In this document: positions 53,961-63,670 of the stretch, one piece after another
Position numbering within the stretch: position 1 is the stretch's first letter
How the letters are laid out: every line of letters begins with the position of its first letter
NCBI GenBank assembly: GCA_009379825.1
Contig: WHTA01000005.1
Location: forward strand, 62,001-126,000
From: Streptosporangiales bacterium
Lineage (GTDB): Bacteria > Actinomycetota > Actinomycetes > Streptosporangiales > WHST01
Direction of reading: 5' to 3'
Length of the DNA: 64,000 nt
Notes under the pieces: generated by a model
What the model was told of the DNA's origin: nothing
Database searches by the model: none
The model's input: the letters and a program-made list of their open reading frames with translations, nothing else
Program-made: the position numbers and the translations under genes

Positions 53961-54756
53961 GGTAGCGGCCGGGTGGCACACCGATCGCGCGGGTGAACTG
54001 GCGGGTGAGGTGTGCCTGGTCGTAGAACCCGGTCCTGGCCGCGACATCGGCGATCGGGTGACCCGCGTCGAGCAGGGTCTTTGCGCGACGGATCCGGATG
54101 TGGGTCTGGTACGCGTGCGGTGTCATGCCGACGGCACTACGGAACGCCCGACAGAAGTGGTACGCGCTTAAGCCGACCTGGCGAGCCACCGCTTGCAGGG
54201 TGACGGAGTCTGCGGCGTGTTCGTCGAGGTACTCCCTGCCGGCGCGGATCGCGGCCGGCTCGCGGCCGGGTTCCCGCAGCTCGGGTCCTGGCCTCGCATA
54301 CCGGCTGGTGAGCAGCGCGAGGGTCGCGGTCAGCGTCTGCTCGCGCTGCAGCCTGCTCGACCGCGGTGACTCCGCGAGCCGGTGGAAGCGACGCAGTCCC
54401 CGGACGATCTCCGGGTCGCGTACGAGGTCGTCGCCGAAGTGCGGCAGCTGCCCGGCCGCGAAGCCCCGCAGCAGGGCAGGGTCGAGGTAGACGGCACGGT
54501 AGCTCCAGGACTGTTCTCCAGGCGGCCCGCCGGCGTGTGCTTCCTCCGGGTTGAGCACGAGCACGTCACCGGGTGCGAGCACGTGCCTGTCGCCGCGGTA
54601 CGTGGGCGTAGCCACGCCGCGTTCGGTGAGCGCGACGAAGAACTCCTCGTGCGCGTGCGGGCGGAAGGCGAACTCCGTGATGGTGGCACGCAGGAGCTCG
54701 ACCCCGCCAAGATCGTCGGCACGCCAGATCCGCGTGACGCCGGCCGCTGTCGACAC
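53947..54756 (-). CDS. AraC-family transcriptional regulator
   Basis: A 269-residue regulator with an N-terminal cupin-type sensing domain (ITEFAFRPHAHEEFFVALTERGV, DVLVLNPEEAHAG) and two C-terminal helix-turn-helix units (ADSVTLQAVARQVGLSAYHFCRAFRSAVGMTPHAYQTHIRI, IADVAARTGFYDQAHLTRQFTRAIGVPPGRYR). It lies upstream of the SIP fusion on the minus strand and 26 bp from the divergent PLP decarboxylase gene. Probable targets are the decarboxylase and the fusion gene. Confidence 0.9.
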   Translation of the reverse strand: MSTAAGVTRIWRADDLGGVELLRATITEFAFRPHAHEEFFVALTERGVATPTYRGDRHVLAPGDVLVLNPEEAHAGGPPGEQSWSYRAVYLDPALLRGFAAGQLPHFGDDLVRDPEIVRGLRRFHRLAESPRSSRLQREQTLTATLALLTSRYARPGPELREPGREPAAIRAGREYLDEHAADSVTLQAVARQVGLSAYHFCRAFRSAVGMTPHAYQTHIRIRRAKTLLDAGHPIADVAARTGFYDQAHLTRQFTRAIGVPPGRYRLRT

Positions 54757-54782
54757 CCGACCAGTGTAGAGCGAGCAATTCC

Positions 54783-56202
54783 GTGCAAGACCACGAATTC
54801 CGCGTCGCCGTAGCGTCGACGACCGTGGACGAGCTGCTCACCCGCACCAAGGAGCTGGCGACCGGTTGGCTCGACTCGCTGGCGGACCGGCCGGTCGGCG
54901 AGACGGCGAGCGTGGACGCGCTGCGGACGAGACTCGGCGGTCCGCTGCAGCGCGAGCCCGTCGACCCGCTGCGGGTGGTGGAGGAGCTGGCCGACGGCGC
55001 AGAACCGGGTCTGCTCGCCATCCCGTCCGGACGCTATTTCGGGTTCGTCATCGGCGGCACGCTGCCGGCCGCCGTCGCCGCCGACTGGCTGACCACGGTG
55101 TGGGACCAGTGCCCCGGCCTGTACGCCTGCGGTCCCGCAGCCAGCGTGGCGGAAGAGGTCGCGGGCGGATGGCTGCGTGACCTGCTCGGCCTGCCCGGGC
55201 ATGCCTCGTTCGCACTCGTCACCGGCACCCAGGAAGCCCACCTGACCTGTCTGGCCGCGGCCCGGCACCACCTGTTGCGCGCAGCGGGCTGGGACGTCGA
55301 GGAGCAGGGACTGCACGGGGCGCCACCGGTACGCGTGCTGATGGGAGCCCGACGGCACGCCAGCATCGACCGCGCCCTGCGCTGGCTGGGCATCGGGCGG
55401 GCGGCGTGGCGGAGCGTCCCTGTCGACGGCGCGCGGATGGACGTCGCCGGCCTCCGTCGCGAGCTCGCCGCCGCCGACACCGCGACGATCGTCTGCGCCC
55501 AGGCCGGCGAGGTCAACACCGGCGCCGTCGACGATCTGGACGCCGTCGCGGACGCGGCGCGCGACGCCGGGGCGTGGGCTGCACGTCGACGGAGCCTTCG
55601 GCCTGTGGGCGGTCGCCAGCCCCGCCCACCGGCACCTCGTCGCCGGAGCGGACCGGGCCGACTCCTGGTCGGTGGACACGCACAAGTGGCTCAACGTCCC
55701 TTACGACTCCGGTCTCGCCTACTGCGCGCACCCGGACGCGCACCGCGCCGCGATGAGCGTCACGGCGGACTACCTCGTCCTGGGTGGACCAGACCGACCG
55801 CGCGATCCCCTCGACTGGACGCCCGCGTTCTCCCGCCGTGCCCGCGGATTCGCGCTCTACGCCGCACTCCGGTCGCTCGGCCGCGACGGCGTGGCGGAGC
55901 TGGTGGCACGCAGCTGTGCCCACGCCCGCGCCTTCGCCGACGGCCTCACAGCGATCCCCGGCTGCCAGCTGCTCGACGACGTCGTGCTCAACCAGGTGCT
56001 GTTCCGGTTCGGCGACGACGACACCACCGGGCGCATCCTGCGGCAGGTCGTCGACAGCGGCGAGGCATGGCTGAGCCCGACGACCTTCGAGGGGCGCGCG
56101 GCGATCCGGCTGTCGGTGTCCAGCTGGCGCACCACGGACGACGACGTCATGCGCACCCTGCGCGCCTTCCGTACCGCCGCCAGTGGTGGCGGCTCGCGCT
56201 AA
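54783..56202 (+). CDS. PLP-dependent decarboxylase (AADC/Group II type), frameshifted
   Basis: A protein of about 472 residues of the group II pyridoxal-phosphate decarboxylases. YFGFVIGGTLPAAVAADWL, TGTQEAHLTCLAAARH, VCAQAGEVNTGAVDDL and, after removing one G of a GGG run at 55576-55578, AWLHVDGAFGLWAV, SVDTHKWLNVPYDSG (Schiff-base Lys, about residue 301) and NQVLFRFGDDD. The GTG start at 54783 has no strong ribosome site. It is divergent from the AraC gene. Substrate likely an aromatic or aliphatic amino acid; a siderophore- or amine-related role would fit its neighbour. The single-base lesion may be an error. Confidence 0.85.
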
Positions 56203-56954
56203 GCGGCACGCAGGCCGACGGTGCACCACAGGCCGGATGCGGTCTGCTCGTGGTGGTCGACGACGAAGCCGGCCGCGGCGAGCTGGTCGGTGACCCACTG
56301 CGGCGCGAGGCGGAGCTTCGGATAGCTGCTCTTCGTGACGTGCCAGCCGTCGCCGGCACGGGTGTAGACGATGTCGTGGACCTCGACGGTGTCGTCGCCG
56401 GCGAAGTCGAGGAAGCAGAGCATGATCTTGTCCGCCGTGCTGCGCACGGGGATGGCGCGGTCGGCTCCGTACAGCGGGTGGGTCAGGTCGCGGTAGGTCA
56501 GCACGAGAGCGCCTCCCGGCCGCAGCGCCCGCGCCGTGTGGTCGAACAGCGTGGTGACCGCCGCGTGGGACGGCAGGTGCGGCAGCGTGTCGCCCATGCA
56601 CACGGCGACGTGCAGCGTCTCCGGGTCGATCTCGGCAACGGCGGTGGTCGCGTCCCCGTGTACGGTCTGCACACCGGCACGACCGGTGGCGTACGCGCGC
56701 AGCTCGGCGAGCAGCGCCTCGTCGGTGTCCACGGCGAACACCGGGGCGTAGCCCAGGTCCGCGAGCGCGAGCGTCTGCGCGCCCGAGCCACATCCGAGAT
56801 CCACTGCGGGACCCGGTTCGGCGGCACGCCCGCCGAGCACGGACTCCAGCAGGGCGCGCTGCCGCTGCGCGGCCTGTTCGATGTCACCACCGAGCATCCA
56901 GGTGTAGTTCGCCGCGAGCAGCTGCTGGTAGTGCTTCTCTACCCTGCTGGTCAT
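56199..56954 (-). CDS. Class I SAM-dependent methyltransferase
   Basis: A 251-residue methyltransferase. AVDLGCGSGAQTLALADLGYAPVFAVDTDEALL binds SAM; GDATTAVAEIDPETLHVAVCMGDTLPHL and GGALVLTYRDLTHPL follow as usual. The ATG at 56954 is used. It converges with the PLP decarboxylase gene, sharing 4 bp at the ends. Target molecule unknown. Confidence 0.87.
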   Translation of the reverse strand: MTSRVEKHYQQLLAANYTWMLGGDIEQAAQRQRALLESVLGGRAAEPGPAVDLGCGSGAQTLALADLGYAPVFAVDTDEALLAELRAYATGRAGVQTVHGDATTAVAEIDPETLHVAVCMGDTLPHLPSHAAVTTLFDHTARALRPGGALVLTYRDLTHPLYGADRAIPVRSTADKIMLCFLDFAGDDTVEVHDIVYTRAGDGWHVTKSSYPKLRLAPQWVTDQLAAAGFVVDHHEQTASGLWCTVGLRAA

Positions 56955-56988
56955 GTCCGACTCCCTCAGCACTGCTACCCCCGAAGCG

Positions 56989-57792
56989 TCACGCGAACCG
57001 CGCACCGAGGCCGCCGTCGATCGCCCAGTCCGCGCCGGTGACGTAGGAGGCGGCAGGTGAAGCCAGGAAGCATACGACCTCGGCCACCTCCGTCGGAGTG
57101 GCGAAGCGGCCGAGTGGTTGCGCCTGCAAGGCCGCTGCCTCAGCTTTCCCGTCCGAGTCCTGGGCGAAGTACTCGTCGACGAGCGCGGTGCGGACGTAGC
57201 CGGGACTGACCGCGTTCACCCTGACGTCGTACTTCGCGACTTCCAACGACAGGCTACGGGTGAAGCCGACCAGACCCGACTTCGCCGCCGCGTAGGGGAA
57301 CATCCCGCTGATGGTCAGTGACGCGTGCAGCGACGCGATGTTGACGATGGAGCCACGGCGGGCCGCGATCATGCCGGGCAGCACGTGCTTTGCGCAGATC
57401 CACGGCGCCTTGAGGTCCACTGCGAACACGTCGTCCCAGCTCTGCTCGGTCATCTGCACCGGATCGGCGTAGACGTTGCGTCCCGCGTTGTTGACCAAGA
57501 CCGTCACCGGGCCGAGCCCGCTCGCGATCTCGGCGGTGCTCGCCGCGACCGCCGCCTCGTCGGTGACGTCGAGCTCGCGGAACCACAGCCCCTCGCCCGC
57601 CGCCCCGAGGTCCTCGACCAGTTGCGCCCCTGTGTCGGAGTCCATATCGGCCGCCACCACACGGGCGTCCTCGCGCAGCGCCACCTCCACGATGGCGCGG
57701 CCGATGCCGCGGGCGCCCCCGGTCACCACGACGACCTCGCCGGCGAGCCGGCCCTGCCGGCGATCACCAGTGCTTGTCTGCATGTCACTCAT
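56989..57792 (-). CDS. Short-chain dehydrogenase/reductase of the sugar-acid operon
   Basis: A 267-residue classical SDR: TGGARGIGRAIV, VLVNNAGRNVY, SIVNIASLHAS, YAAAKSGLVGFTRSLSLEVAKYDVRVNAVSPGYV (catalytic Tyr/Lys) and the end SYVTGADWAIDGGLGARFA. The VVAADMD segment favours NAD. The ATG at 57792 overlaps the stop of the DapA-family gene. In this operon it may oxidise galactose (or another sugar) to the lactone, or a 2-keto-3-deoxy acid. It is the last of the minus-strand set. Confidence 0.9.
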   Translation of the reverse strand: MSDMQTSTGDRRQGRLAGEVVVVTGGARGIGRAIVEVALREDARVVAADMDSDTGAQLVEDLGAAGEGLWFRELDVTDEAAVAASTAEIASGLGPVTVLVNNAGRNVYADPVQMTEQSWDDVFAVDLKAPWICAKHVLPGMIAARRGSIVNIASLHASLTISGMFPYAAAKSGLVGFTRSLSLEVAKYDVRVNAVSPGYVRTALVDEYFAQDSDGKAEAAALQAQPLGRFATPTEVAEVVCFLASPAASYVTGADWAIDGGLGARFA

Positions 57793-58733
57793 CTGTCGAC
57801 CACCGGAAGCATCGCGGAGAACTCTGAACAGAAGTCGTCTACCATCACGCGCTCGGCACGGTCCAGTGTTCGCGCCGGAGCGCGGCAGTGTTCGTCGTCG
57901 ACGAGCCCTCGACGCACGGCGATCAGCTTCTCTGCCGCCACGATCAACTGGACGTCCTGCATCCAGTAGGAGAGGTACGGCAGCATCCGGGTGTGCAGTC
58001 GGCTCGCATCCTCCCTGTGCCCGTCGTGCCAGAGGCGCCACACGGCGAGGTAAAGCTCGGTGAAGGAGCAGCCCGGCTGCACCCCTATGGCGCCGCGCCG
58101 TAGGGCATCGGGCATCTGTACGCCGCCATAACCCACGAACGCGGGAAGCGGCGGTGTGCCCTCCCCAAGCGCGGCGATGGTCCGCCCGGGAGGCTGCGAC
58201 TCCACCTTCACGGCGGCGAGATTCTGGTGCCGCGCGGCGAGGGCGGTTATCTCCGCCACCGGCAACGTGGTCCCTGTCTGCAGCGGCGCATACTGCAGGA
58301 TGACGGCCGCCGGGGCGACAGCGGCCAGCACGGCCTCGACGTGCGCGACCACGGCAGGCGCCGAAGGACCCAGCTGATGTGGCGGCAACACGTTGAAGGT
58401 GCCCACGCCGGCCTCGGCGAGAGCAGTGGCTCGACGCACGGCGTGGTACGTCGCGTGCTCGGCGATGGACACGATCGGCGTGACGTCGCTGCGTGCCGCG
58501 GTCCGCTCAAGCAGCAACCGGACGAGAACGTCCCGTTCCTCGTCGGACAGGGTGAGGACCTCGGACGCGAAGCCGGGGAACATGACGGACCCGACACCCA
58601 GCGAGAGCACGTGGTCGACGACGCGTACGAAACCGGCCTCGTCGAGGCTGCCGTCGGCGGCGAACGGGGTGAGCAGCACGGGGCTGATCCCCGTCGGTAT
58701 GTCCGTGCCGAAGACGGGCGCGGTGGACGTCAC
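57789..58733 (-). CDS. DHDPS/KDG aldolase-family (DapA) protein
   Basis: A 314-residue class I aldolase-fold protein. GISPVLLTPFAADGSLDEAGFVRVVDHVLSLGV and the Schiff-base Lys in NLAAVKVESQPPG are seen, with Tyr in ILQYAPLQTG. Members include dihydrodipicolinate synthase, 2-keto-3-deoxy sugar acid aldolases and dehydratases. Because it overlaps an IlvD/Edd-type dehydratase gene (ATGA on both sides), a 2-keto-3-deoxy sugar acid aldolase or dehydratase is the best reading; lysine synthesis is unlikely here. Confidence 0.88.
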   Translation of the reverse strand: MTSTAPVFGTDIPTGISPVLLTPFAADGSLDEAGFVRVVDHVLSLGVGSVMFPGFASEVLTLSDEERDVLVRLLLERTAARSDVTPIVSIAEHATYHAVRRATALAEAGVGTFNVLPPHQLGPSAPAVVAHVEAVLAAVAPAAVILQYAPLQTGTTLPVAEITALAARHQNLAAVKVESQPPGRTIAALGEGTPPLPAFVGYGGVQMPDALRRGAIGVQPGCSFTELYLAVWRLWHDGHREDASRLHTRMLPYLSYWMQDVQLIVAAEKLIAVRRGLVDDEHCRAPARTLDRAERVMVDDFCSEFSAMLPVVDR

Positions 58734-60472
58734 AGCGGCGCCCGCGGTACCTCGGCACCGCTACCGCCGACAAGGAAGTCCAGGTCGGCTCCCTCGTCGG
58801 CCTGCAGCACGTGGTCGACGTACAGCTTCACCCAGCCACGTTCTTGCGCCGGCTTCATCGGTGTCCACGACTGTCGTCTCCGTTCCAGCTCGGCGTCGTC
58901 GACTTCCAGGTCGAGCCGCCGGGAAGGCACGTCGAGGACGACCGTGTCGCCGTCACGTACAAGCGCCAGCGGGCCGCCGTTCGCCGCCTCGGGTGCGACG
59001 TGCAGGATCACCGTGCCGTACGAGGTTCCGCTCATCCTGGCGTCCGAGATACGCACCATGTCGGTGACTCCTGACTCGAGCAGCCGTAACGGGATCGGCA
59101 GGTTGCCGATCTCCGGCATGCCAGGGTAGCCGCGTGGACCGCAGTTGCGGACGATGAGCACCGTGCTCGCGTCGATGTCGAACTCGGGGTCTTCGGCCGC
59201 CCGCAGGTAGCTCGCCATGTCGTCGAAGACGGCAGCGGTACCGCGATGCCTGAGCAGCTCGGGGTTTGCGGCCGACTGCTTGATCACCGCGCCCTGCGGG
59301 CACAGGTTCCCGCGAAGCACCGCGGTACCCGTGTCGGGCAACCCGACCGCGTCGTCGAGACTGCGGATGACGTCGCCGCGATGACGCGGCGCATGCCGCA
59401 CGTTCTCCTCGACAGATGTGCCGTCGACGGTCAACGCGTCGGTGTGCAGCATCGGCAGCAGCTCCCGCAGCAGCGCGGGCATGCCACCGGCATCGTCGAA
59501 CTCGGCCATCAGGAAGCGGCCGCTCGGCTTCAGGTCGACGAGCAGTGGAATCTGGCGAGCCAGCTGGTCGAAGTCGTCCAGGCTCAGGTCCACGCCGACG
59601 CGACCTGCGACGGCGATCAGGTGCAGGACGGCGTTGGTCGAGCCACCGATCGCGGCGTTGACCCGCACCGCGTTCTCGAACGCCTTCCGGGTCAACACCT
59701 CCGACGGCCGTGGCCCTTCCGTGGCCATCTGCACCGCCCGGCCTCCCGCGCGTTCGGCGAGCTGGAGCCGCCTGCTGTCGACCGCTTGGATCGTGGCGCC
59801 ACCGCTCATCTGCAGACCGAGAGCCTCGGTCAGGCAGGCCATGGTCGACGCCGTTCCCATCGTCATGCAATGGCCCGCACTGCGGTGGAGGCAGGACTCG
59901 GCCTCTGCGTACTCCGCTGCCGTCATGCGGCCGGCGCGGACGTCCTCGCTGAACCGCCAGAGATCCGTGCCACTGCCGATCGGCTGTCCTCGGAAGGAGC
60001 CGGAGATCATCGGACCGCCGGTCACGACGATGGCCGGGAGGTCGACACTTGCCGCACCCATGAGCTGCGCGGGAACCGTCTTGTCACACCCGCCGAGCAG
60101 CACAACGGCATCGACGGGGTTGGCTCGCAGGGTCTCTTCGACCTCCATGCTCATCAGGTTGCGGTAGAGCATGGTCGTCGGACGCATGAGTGGCTCACCC
60201 AACGACATGGTCGGGAACTCGAGCGGGACCCCGCCCGCTGCGCTCACGCCACGCCGCACTGCGTCCGCGATGGTTCCCAGGTGTCTGTTGCACGGAGTCA
60301 GGTCCGACCAGCTGTTGGCGATGCCGACGACCGGACGGCCGTCGAACGCCTCGTCCGTCAAGCCGGCGGCTCGCAGGTGCGACCGTGCGACGAACCCGTT
60401 CTTGCCGCGGTCGCCGAACCACACCTGGCTACGCAACGACGAGCTGACATTCGACTTGGCACCGTCCCGCAT
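58730..60472 (-). CDS. IlvD/Edd-family sugar-acid dehydratase
   Basis: A 580-residue [Fe-S] dehydratase. IANSWSDLTPCNRHLGTIADAVRRGV, LLGGCDKTVPAQLMGAASVDLP and HRSAGHCMTMGTASTMACLTEALG give the cluster Cys residues; GPRGYPGMPEIGNLPIP and ISDARMSGTSYGTVILHVAPEA are typical of the dihydroxy-acid and sugar-acid dehydratases. Its position with a DapA-type aldolase and a glycosidase suggests galactonate, xylonate or fuconate dehydration rather than branched-chain amino-acid synthesis. ATG at 60472. Confidence 0.9.
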   Translation of the reverse strand: MRDGAKSNVSSSLRSQVWFGDRGKNGFVARSHLRAAGLTDEAFDGRPVVGIANSWSDLTPCNRHLGTIADAVRRGVSAAGGVPLEFPTMSLGEPLMRPTTMLYRNLMSMEVEETLRANPVDAVVLLGGCDKTVPAQLMGAASVDLPAIVVTGGPMISGSFRGQPIGSGTDLWRFSEDVRAGRMTAAEYAEAESCLHRSAGHCMTMGTASTMACLTEALGLQMSGGATIQAVDSRRLQLAERAGGRAVQMATEGPRPSEVLTRKAFENAVRVNAAIGGSTNAVLHLIAVAGRVGVDLSLDDFDQLARQIPLLVDLKPSGRFLMAEFDDAGGMPALLRELLPMLHTDALTVDGTSVEENVRHAPRHRGDVIRSLDDAVGLPDTGTAVLRGNLCPQGAVIKQSAANPELLRHRGTAAVFDDMASYLRAAEDPEFDIDASTVLIVRNCGPRGYPGMPEIGNLPIPLRLLESGVTDMVRISDARMSGTSYGTVILHVAPEAANGGPLALVRDGDTVVLDVPSRRLDLEVDDAELERRRQSWTPMKPAQERGWVKLYVDHVLQADEGADLDFLVGGSGAEVPRAPL

Positions 60473-60491
60473 GGTTGGTCCTCCTGACACG

Positions 60492-61934
60492 TCAGCTCGG
60501 TTCCGAGATGGTCGACGCCGCTGGCGGGTCGCGGAACAGGCTGGTGTCCAGCGGAACTCGAGCGGGATCGAACGGTGTGGTCCGCGCGGGCACCAACAGC
60601 TCCCGCGTGGTCTCCAGGCCCCAGTCGTCCAACTGGTCGAGGCCGTCGCTGCTGATCCGTACGGCGCCGTAGCGCCGCACGACGTCCGCCCAGCGCTCCC
60701 GTCCCTCGATCGCCGGCCGGGCAACGAGGCAGTCGGGGTCGTTGATCCAGAACCTTCCCTGGGCGAAGGCACGACCGACGGTCGAGACGACCGCGGCCTG
60801 CGTCGCCGGGCTGGACAGCTCACCCGCCGGCGGATACCAGTGCACCGCCACGTCGGTGCCGACCCGCATCGTGTCCACCAGGCCGACCGAGGGAAACATG
60901 GGTGCGCCGCAACCCTGGATCAGGGCGTCGTCGCCGACACAGTTCCGGATGAGCTCCAACGCCGAGCGATACGCGGTGATGCCGTCGACATCTGCGTACC
61001 GCACGCCTTCGATGGCGCCCGCGTACATGAAATCCACCATGAAGTAGGTGGCGCCGTACCGCGCATACGTGGTGAACACCGTACGGAGGTACTCCGCCGC
61101 CGCCGGGTGCGTGGAGTCGAGCACATAGCAGTCCTGGCCCCAGTTGTGCTGGGCGACGACCGGCTGCCCGCTCTCGCCACGCACGAGCCAGGACGGGTGC
61201 TCCGCGAACGTGCGGCTGTTCTCCCCGACGAGCAGCGGGGCGGTCCAGATACCTGCGCGTCGCCCTTCGTCCAGGACCCTGCCCACCATCCCGTCGAGGG
61301 ACGTGAAGCCCTCCGAAGGCGCGAGCCAGTCACCTATGCCCGCCTGGAACGCATCGTCGAGGCGGACGATCTCCACCGGCAGGTCGAGTGCCCGCATCTG
61401 CCGCAGGTTCTCCACGAGGTCCTGCTCGGTGAACTCGGTGAAGTACTGATACCAGCTTGCCCACACCGGCGGGACCTGCCGCATCGCCGGCCGGCCCACT
61501 CGTTCGGTGTAGCGGTCGGCGAACCGTGCGAGTGTGCCGTAGAGACCGTCAGGACCGTCGTCGACGACGTGCTCGACGGAACCGTCGGCGTAGATGGCAA
61601 GCGAGTCGGCCTCACGCGCAGCGCGGACCGTCGGTACCTCCGCACGGCCGTCGCGGAGCGCGAAGACGTGCACGGGCTCGCCCGGCGCGGGTTCTACGGC
61701 CAGCAGCCCCTCACCCTGGAAACCCGTGCCAGGTGCGGTCTTCTCGCGGCGGTAGTACGAAGTCTGCAGTCGTTCCTCCGTCGGGCGTGCACCGACACCG
61801 GCTGACACCGGATACGTCGTGCTCGGCGACCAGGACTGCCAGCCGAACTCGTAGACCGAGCCCTCCCTGGGCTCGACCGGCACCTGTGCCACCGGCTCGA
61901 AGTCGGCAGCGTCGGCCGAAGCGTTCGCGTCCAC
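60492..61934 (-). CDS. GH36-like alpha-galactosidase
   Basis: A 480-residue glycosidase of the GH36/melibiase type. EFGWQSWSPSTTYP, VPPVWASWYQYFTEFTEQDLVENL, IVRLDDAFQAGIGDWL, AGIWTAPLLVGENSRTFAEHP, YFMVDFMYAGAIEG (candidate nucleophile Asp) and FWINDPDCLVAR follow the family order. There is no signal peptide, so it acts inside the cell on imported oligosaccharide. I place the start at GTG 61934 (GGGGGAGG upstream) instead of TTG at 61979, which lies in the sulfatase end. It lies 17 bp from the sulfatase stop. Confidence 0.82.
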   Translation of the reverse strand: MDANASADAADFEPVAQVPVEPREGSVYEFGWQSWSPSTTYPVSAGVGARPTEERLQTSYYRREKTAPGTGFQGEGLLAVEPAPGEPVHVFALRDGRAEVPTVRAAREADSLAIYADGSVEHVVDDGPDGLYGTLARFADRYTERVGRPAMRQVPPVWASWYQYFTEFTEQDLVENLRQMRALDLPVEIVRLDDAFQAGIGDWLAPSEGFTSLDGMVGRVLDEGRRAGIWTAPLLVGENSRTFAEHPSWLVRGESGQPVVAQHNWGQDCYVLDSTHPAAAEYLRTVFTTYARYGATYFMVDFMYAGAIEGVRYADVDGITAYRSALELIRNCVGDDALIQGCGAPMFPSVGLVDTMRVGTDVAVHWYPPAGELSSPATQAAVVSTVGRAFAQGRFWINDPDCLVARPAIEGRERWADVVRRYGAVRISSDGLDQLDDWGLETTRELLVPARTTPFDPARVPLDTSLFRDPPAASTISEPS

Positions 61935-61951
61935 GGATTCCTCCCCCTGCG

Positions 61952-63508
61952 CTATGAGAAAGCGCCTCGCGGTTGCCAAGAACGGTCGCTGCGCATTCGA
62001 TACCGGTTCAGCTGCTGCATCAGCTTGCTCACCAGCTCCGCATTCGCACCGCCGGCGGCCAGGTTGTGGTACTCCGCAGGGTCGTTCACGAGGTCGTACA
62101 GCTCGATCTCGTCGCGCCCCTCGACGGGGAACGAGTGCACGCTGAGGCGGTACCTGTCGGTGATCCAGCTGTTGACGTACAACCCCTGCTCGACCCGGTG
62201 GTCGACCAGCACTCCCTCACGAGCAGCGCCGTCACCGGTCCAGCAGCCGAGCTGGTCGATGCCCTGCATCATCCGGTGCGGCTCCAGGCCGGCAGCTCGC
62301 ATGAAGGTGGTCGGCACGTCCACCAGGCTCTGCAGTGCCTGGCTCTCGCGGCCGGCGGGCACCTGCCCGGGCCAGCGCACGAGGAAAGGGACCCGGACGG
62401 CGCCGTCGTAGTGACTCGCACCCTTGGACCACAGCCAGTGGTCACCCATGTAGTCACCATGGTCGGACGTGTACACGACGACCGTGTCGTCCGCGATACC
62501 GAGGGCGTCGAGCGTGTCCAGGATGCGGCCGAGGTGCCGGTCGAGCAGGCTCTGCATGCCGAGGTACGTACGCCACATCTCGTCTTCTTCGTGGGTGCGT
62601 TCTTCCCGGCCGGTGAAGCCGCCCTGCTGGCAGGGAATGCCGACGCCCGCGTTCTCCTGCCAGTTCATGTCGTCCTGGCGGCCGTCCAGCGTCGCTCGAT
62701 ACACGGTGGGCTTGTCGACCCACTCGTCCCACCGTCTGGACGGCTCCGGCAGCTCGACGTCGTCATGCAGCCGATGCCACGGGGAGGGTGCGCGGAACGG
62801 CAGATGCGGGTCAGGGAAGTTCACGGCGAGGTAGAACGGCTGGTCGGGGTGGTTCGTCGCGCAGTCCTCCAGGTAGGAGATCGCCTCGTCGGCCACCCAG
62901 GTGCTGCTGTGGTACTCCTCGGGGAGCTCCCACTCGCCCACGGCGTCGGCGCCGTGTTCCTTCCGCTGCATGGCGTCTGCCGGGTCCGCCCGGAAGTACG
63001 GCGGCCGCGGCTCGATCCCGTTCTCGTGCAGCCACAACCCATAGTGCATCGAGTAGGCATGCGGTTCGTCGACGTGCCCGTTCGAGATCTTCGCGTGCTG
63101 GAAGCCGTACCAAGGCCCGGTCCAGCGCCGGAAGTGGTCCCAGTCGCGCGACTGCGGCAGCGCCTCGACGCTGCCCTTCCTGAGGACGCTACGGAAGTGG
63201 CTCTTCCCCACGATGGCGGTGCGGTAGTCGGCTCGCTCCGCAAGCAACGCCGGCAGCGAGAGCACGTCGTCGGGCACGTCGGTGCCGATGCTCCAGGCGC
63301 CGTGTCGACTCGGGTACTGGCCACTGAGCAACGTCGCGCGGGTGGGCGTGCACACCGGAGTGGCGGTGTAGGCGCGCCGGAACGCCGTCCCTTCGCGGCA
63401 CAGCCGGTCCAACGCAGGAGTCTGCACCGGTATCCGGCCGAAGGCGCCCACCATGTCGGCCCGCTGCTGGTCGGAAACGACGAGAACCAGGTTCGGCGGC
63501 CGGCTCAT
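61952..63508 (-). CDS. Sulfatase, type I (formylglycine)
   Basis: A 518-residue S1-type sulfatase. Metal-binding VVSDQQRADMVG starts the protein; the maturation motif is CTPTR at residues 53-57 (TATPVCTPTRATLLSG), whose Cys becomes formylglycine. VVYTSDHGDYMGDHWLWSKGASHYDGAVRVPFLVRWPG contains the second metal site and Lys. No signal peptide; it likely acts on intracellular sulfated sugar. A sulfatase-maturing enzyme gene is needed elsewhere. First gene of the minus-strand operon, ATG 63508. Confidence 0.92.
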   Translation of the reverse strand: MSRPPNLVLVVSDQQRADMVGAFGRIPVQTPALDRLCREGTAFRRAYTATPVCTPTRATLLSGQYPSRHGAWSIGTDVPDDVLSLPALLAERADYRTAIVGKSHFRSVLRKGSVEALPQSRDWDHFRRWTGPWYGFQHAKISNGHVDEPHAYSMHYGLWLHENGIEPRPPYFRADPADAMQRKEHGADAVGEWELPEEYHSSTWVADEAISYLEDCATNHPDQPFYLAVNFPDPHLPFRAPSPWHRLHDDVELPEPSRRWDEWVDKPTVYRATLDGRQDDMNWQENAGVGIPCQQGGFTGREERTHEEDEMWRTYLGMQSLLDRHLGRILDTLDALGIADDTVVVYTSDHGDYMGDHWLWSKGASHYDGAVRVPFLVRWPGQVPAGRESQALQSLVDVPTTFMRAAGLEPHRMMQGIDQLGCWTGDGAAREGVLVDHRVEQGLYVNSWITDRYRLSVHSFPVEGRDEIELYDLVNDPAEYHNLAAGGANAELVSKLMQQLNRYRMRSDRSWQPRGAFS

Positions 63509-63563
63509 CCTCGACGACTCTCCTCACATCGACAACGGGGCGGCCGCCTCGCAGCGGCCATTG

Positions 63564-63592
63564 GCAGCTTAACAGCTTAGCTGCTAAGCTGC
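63564..63592. promoter_or_regulatory. 29-bp palindrome in the divergent sulfatase / sugar-binding-protein promoter
   Basis: The 29-bp segment begins GCAGCTTAACAGCT and is an inverted repeat with one mismatched pair and a single central base. It lies 56 bp before the sulfatase start and 79 bp before the binding-protein start, the place expected of a shared operator. No regulator gene is visible in this part of the window. Confidence 0.5.
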
Positions 63593-63670
63593 GCCCTTCG
63601 TCTTCACGACTTGCTGCGAAGACACCAACCAGCACAAACCCCTCGTCAGGCAGGGAAGGATGGGATCGCG

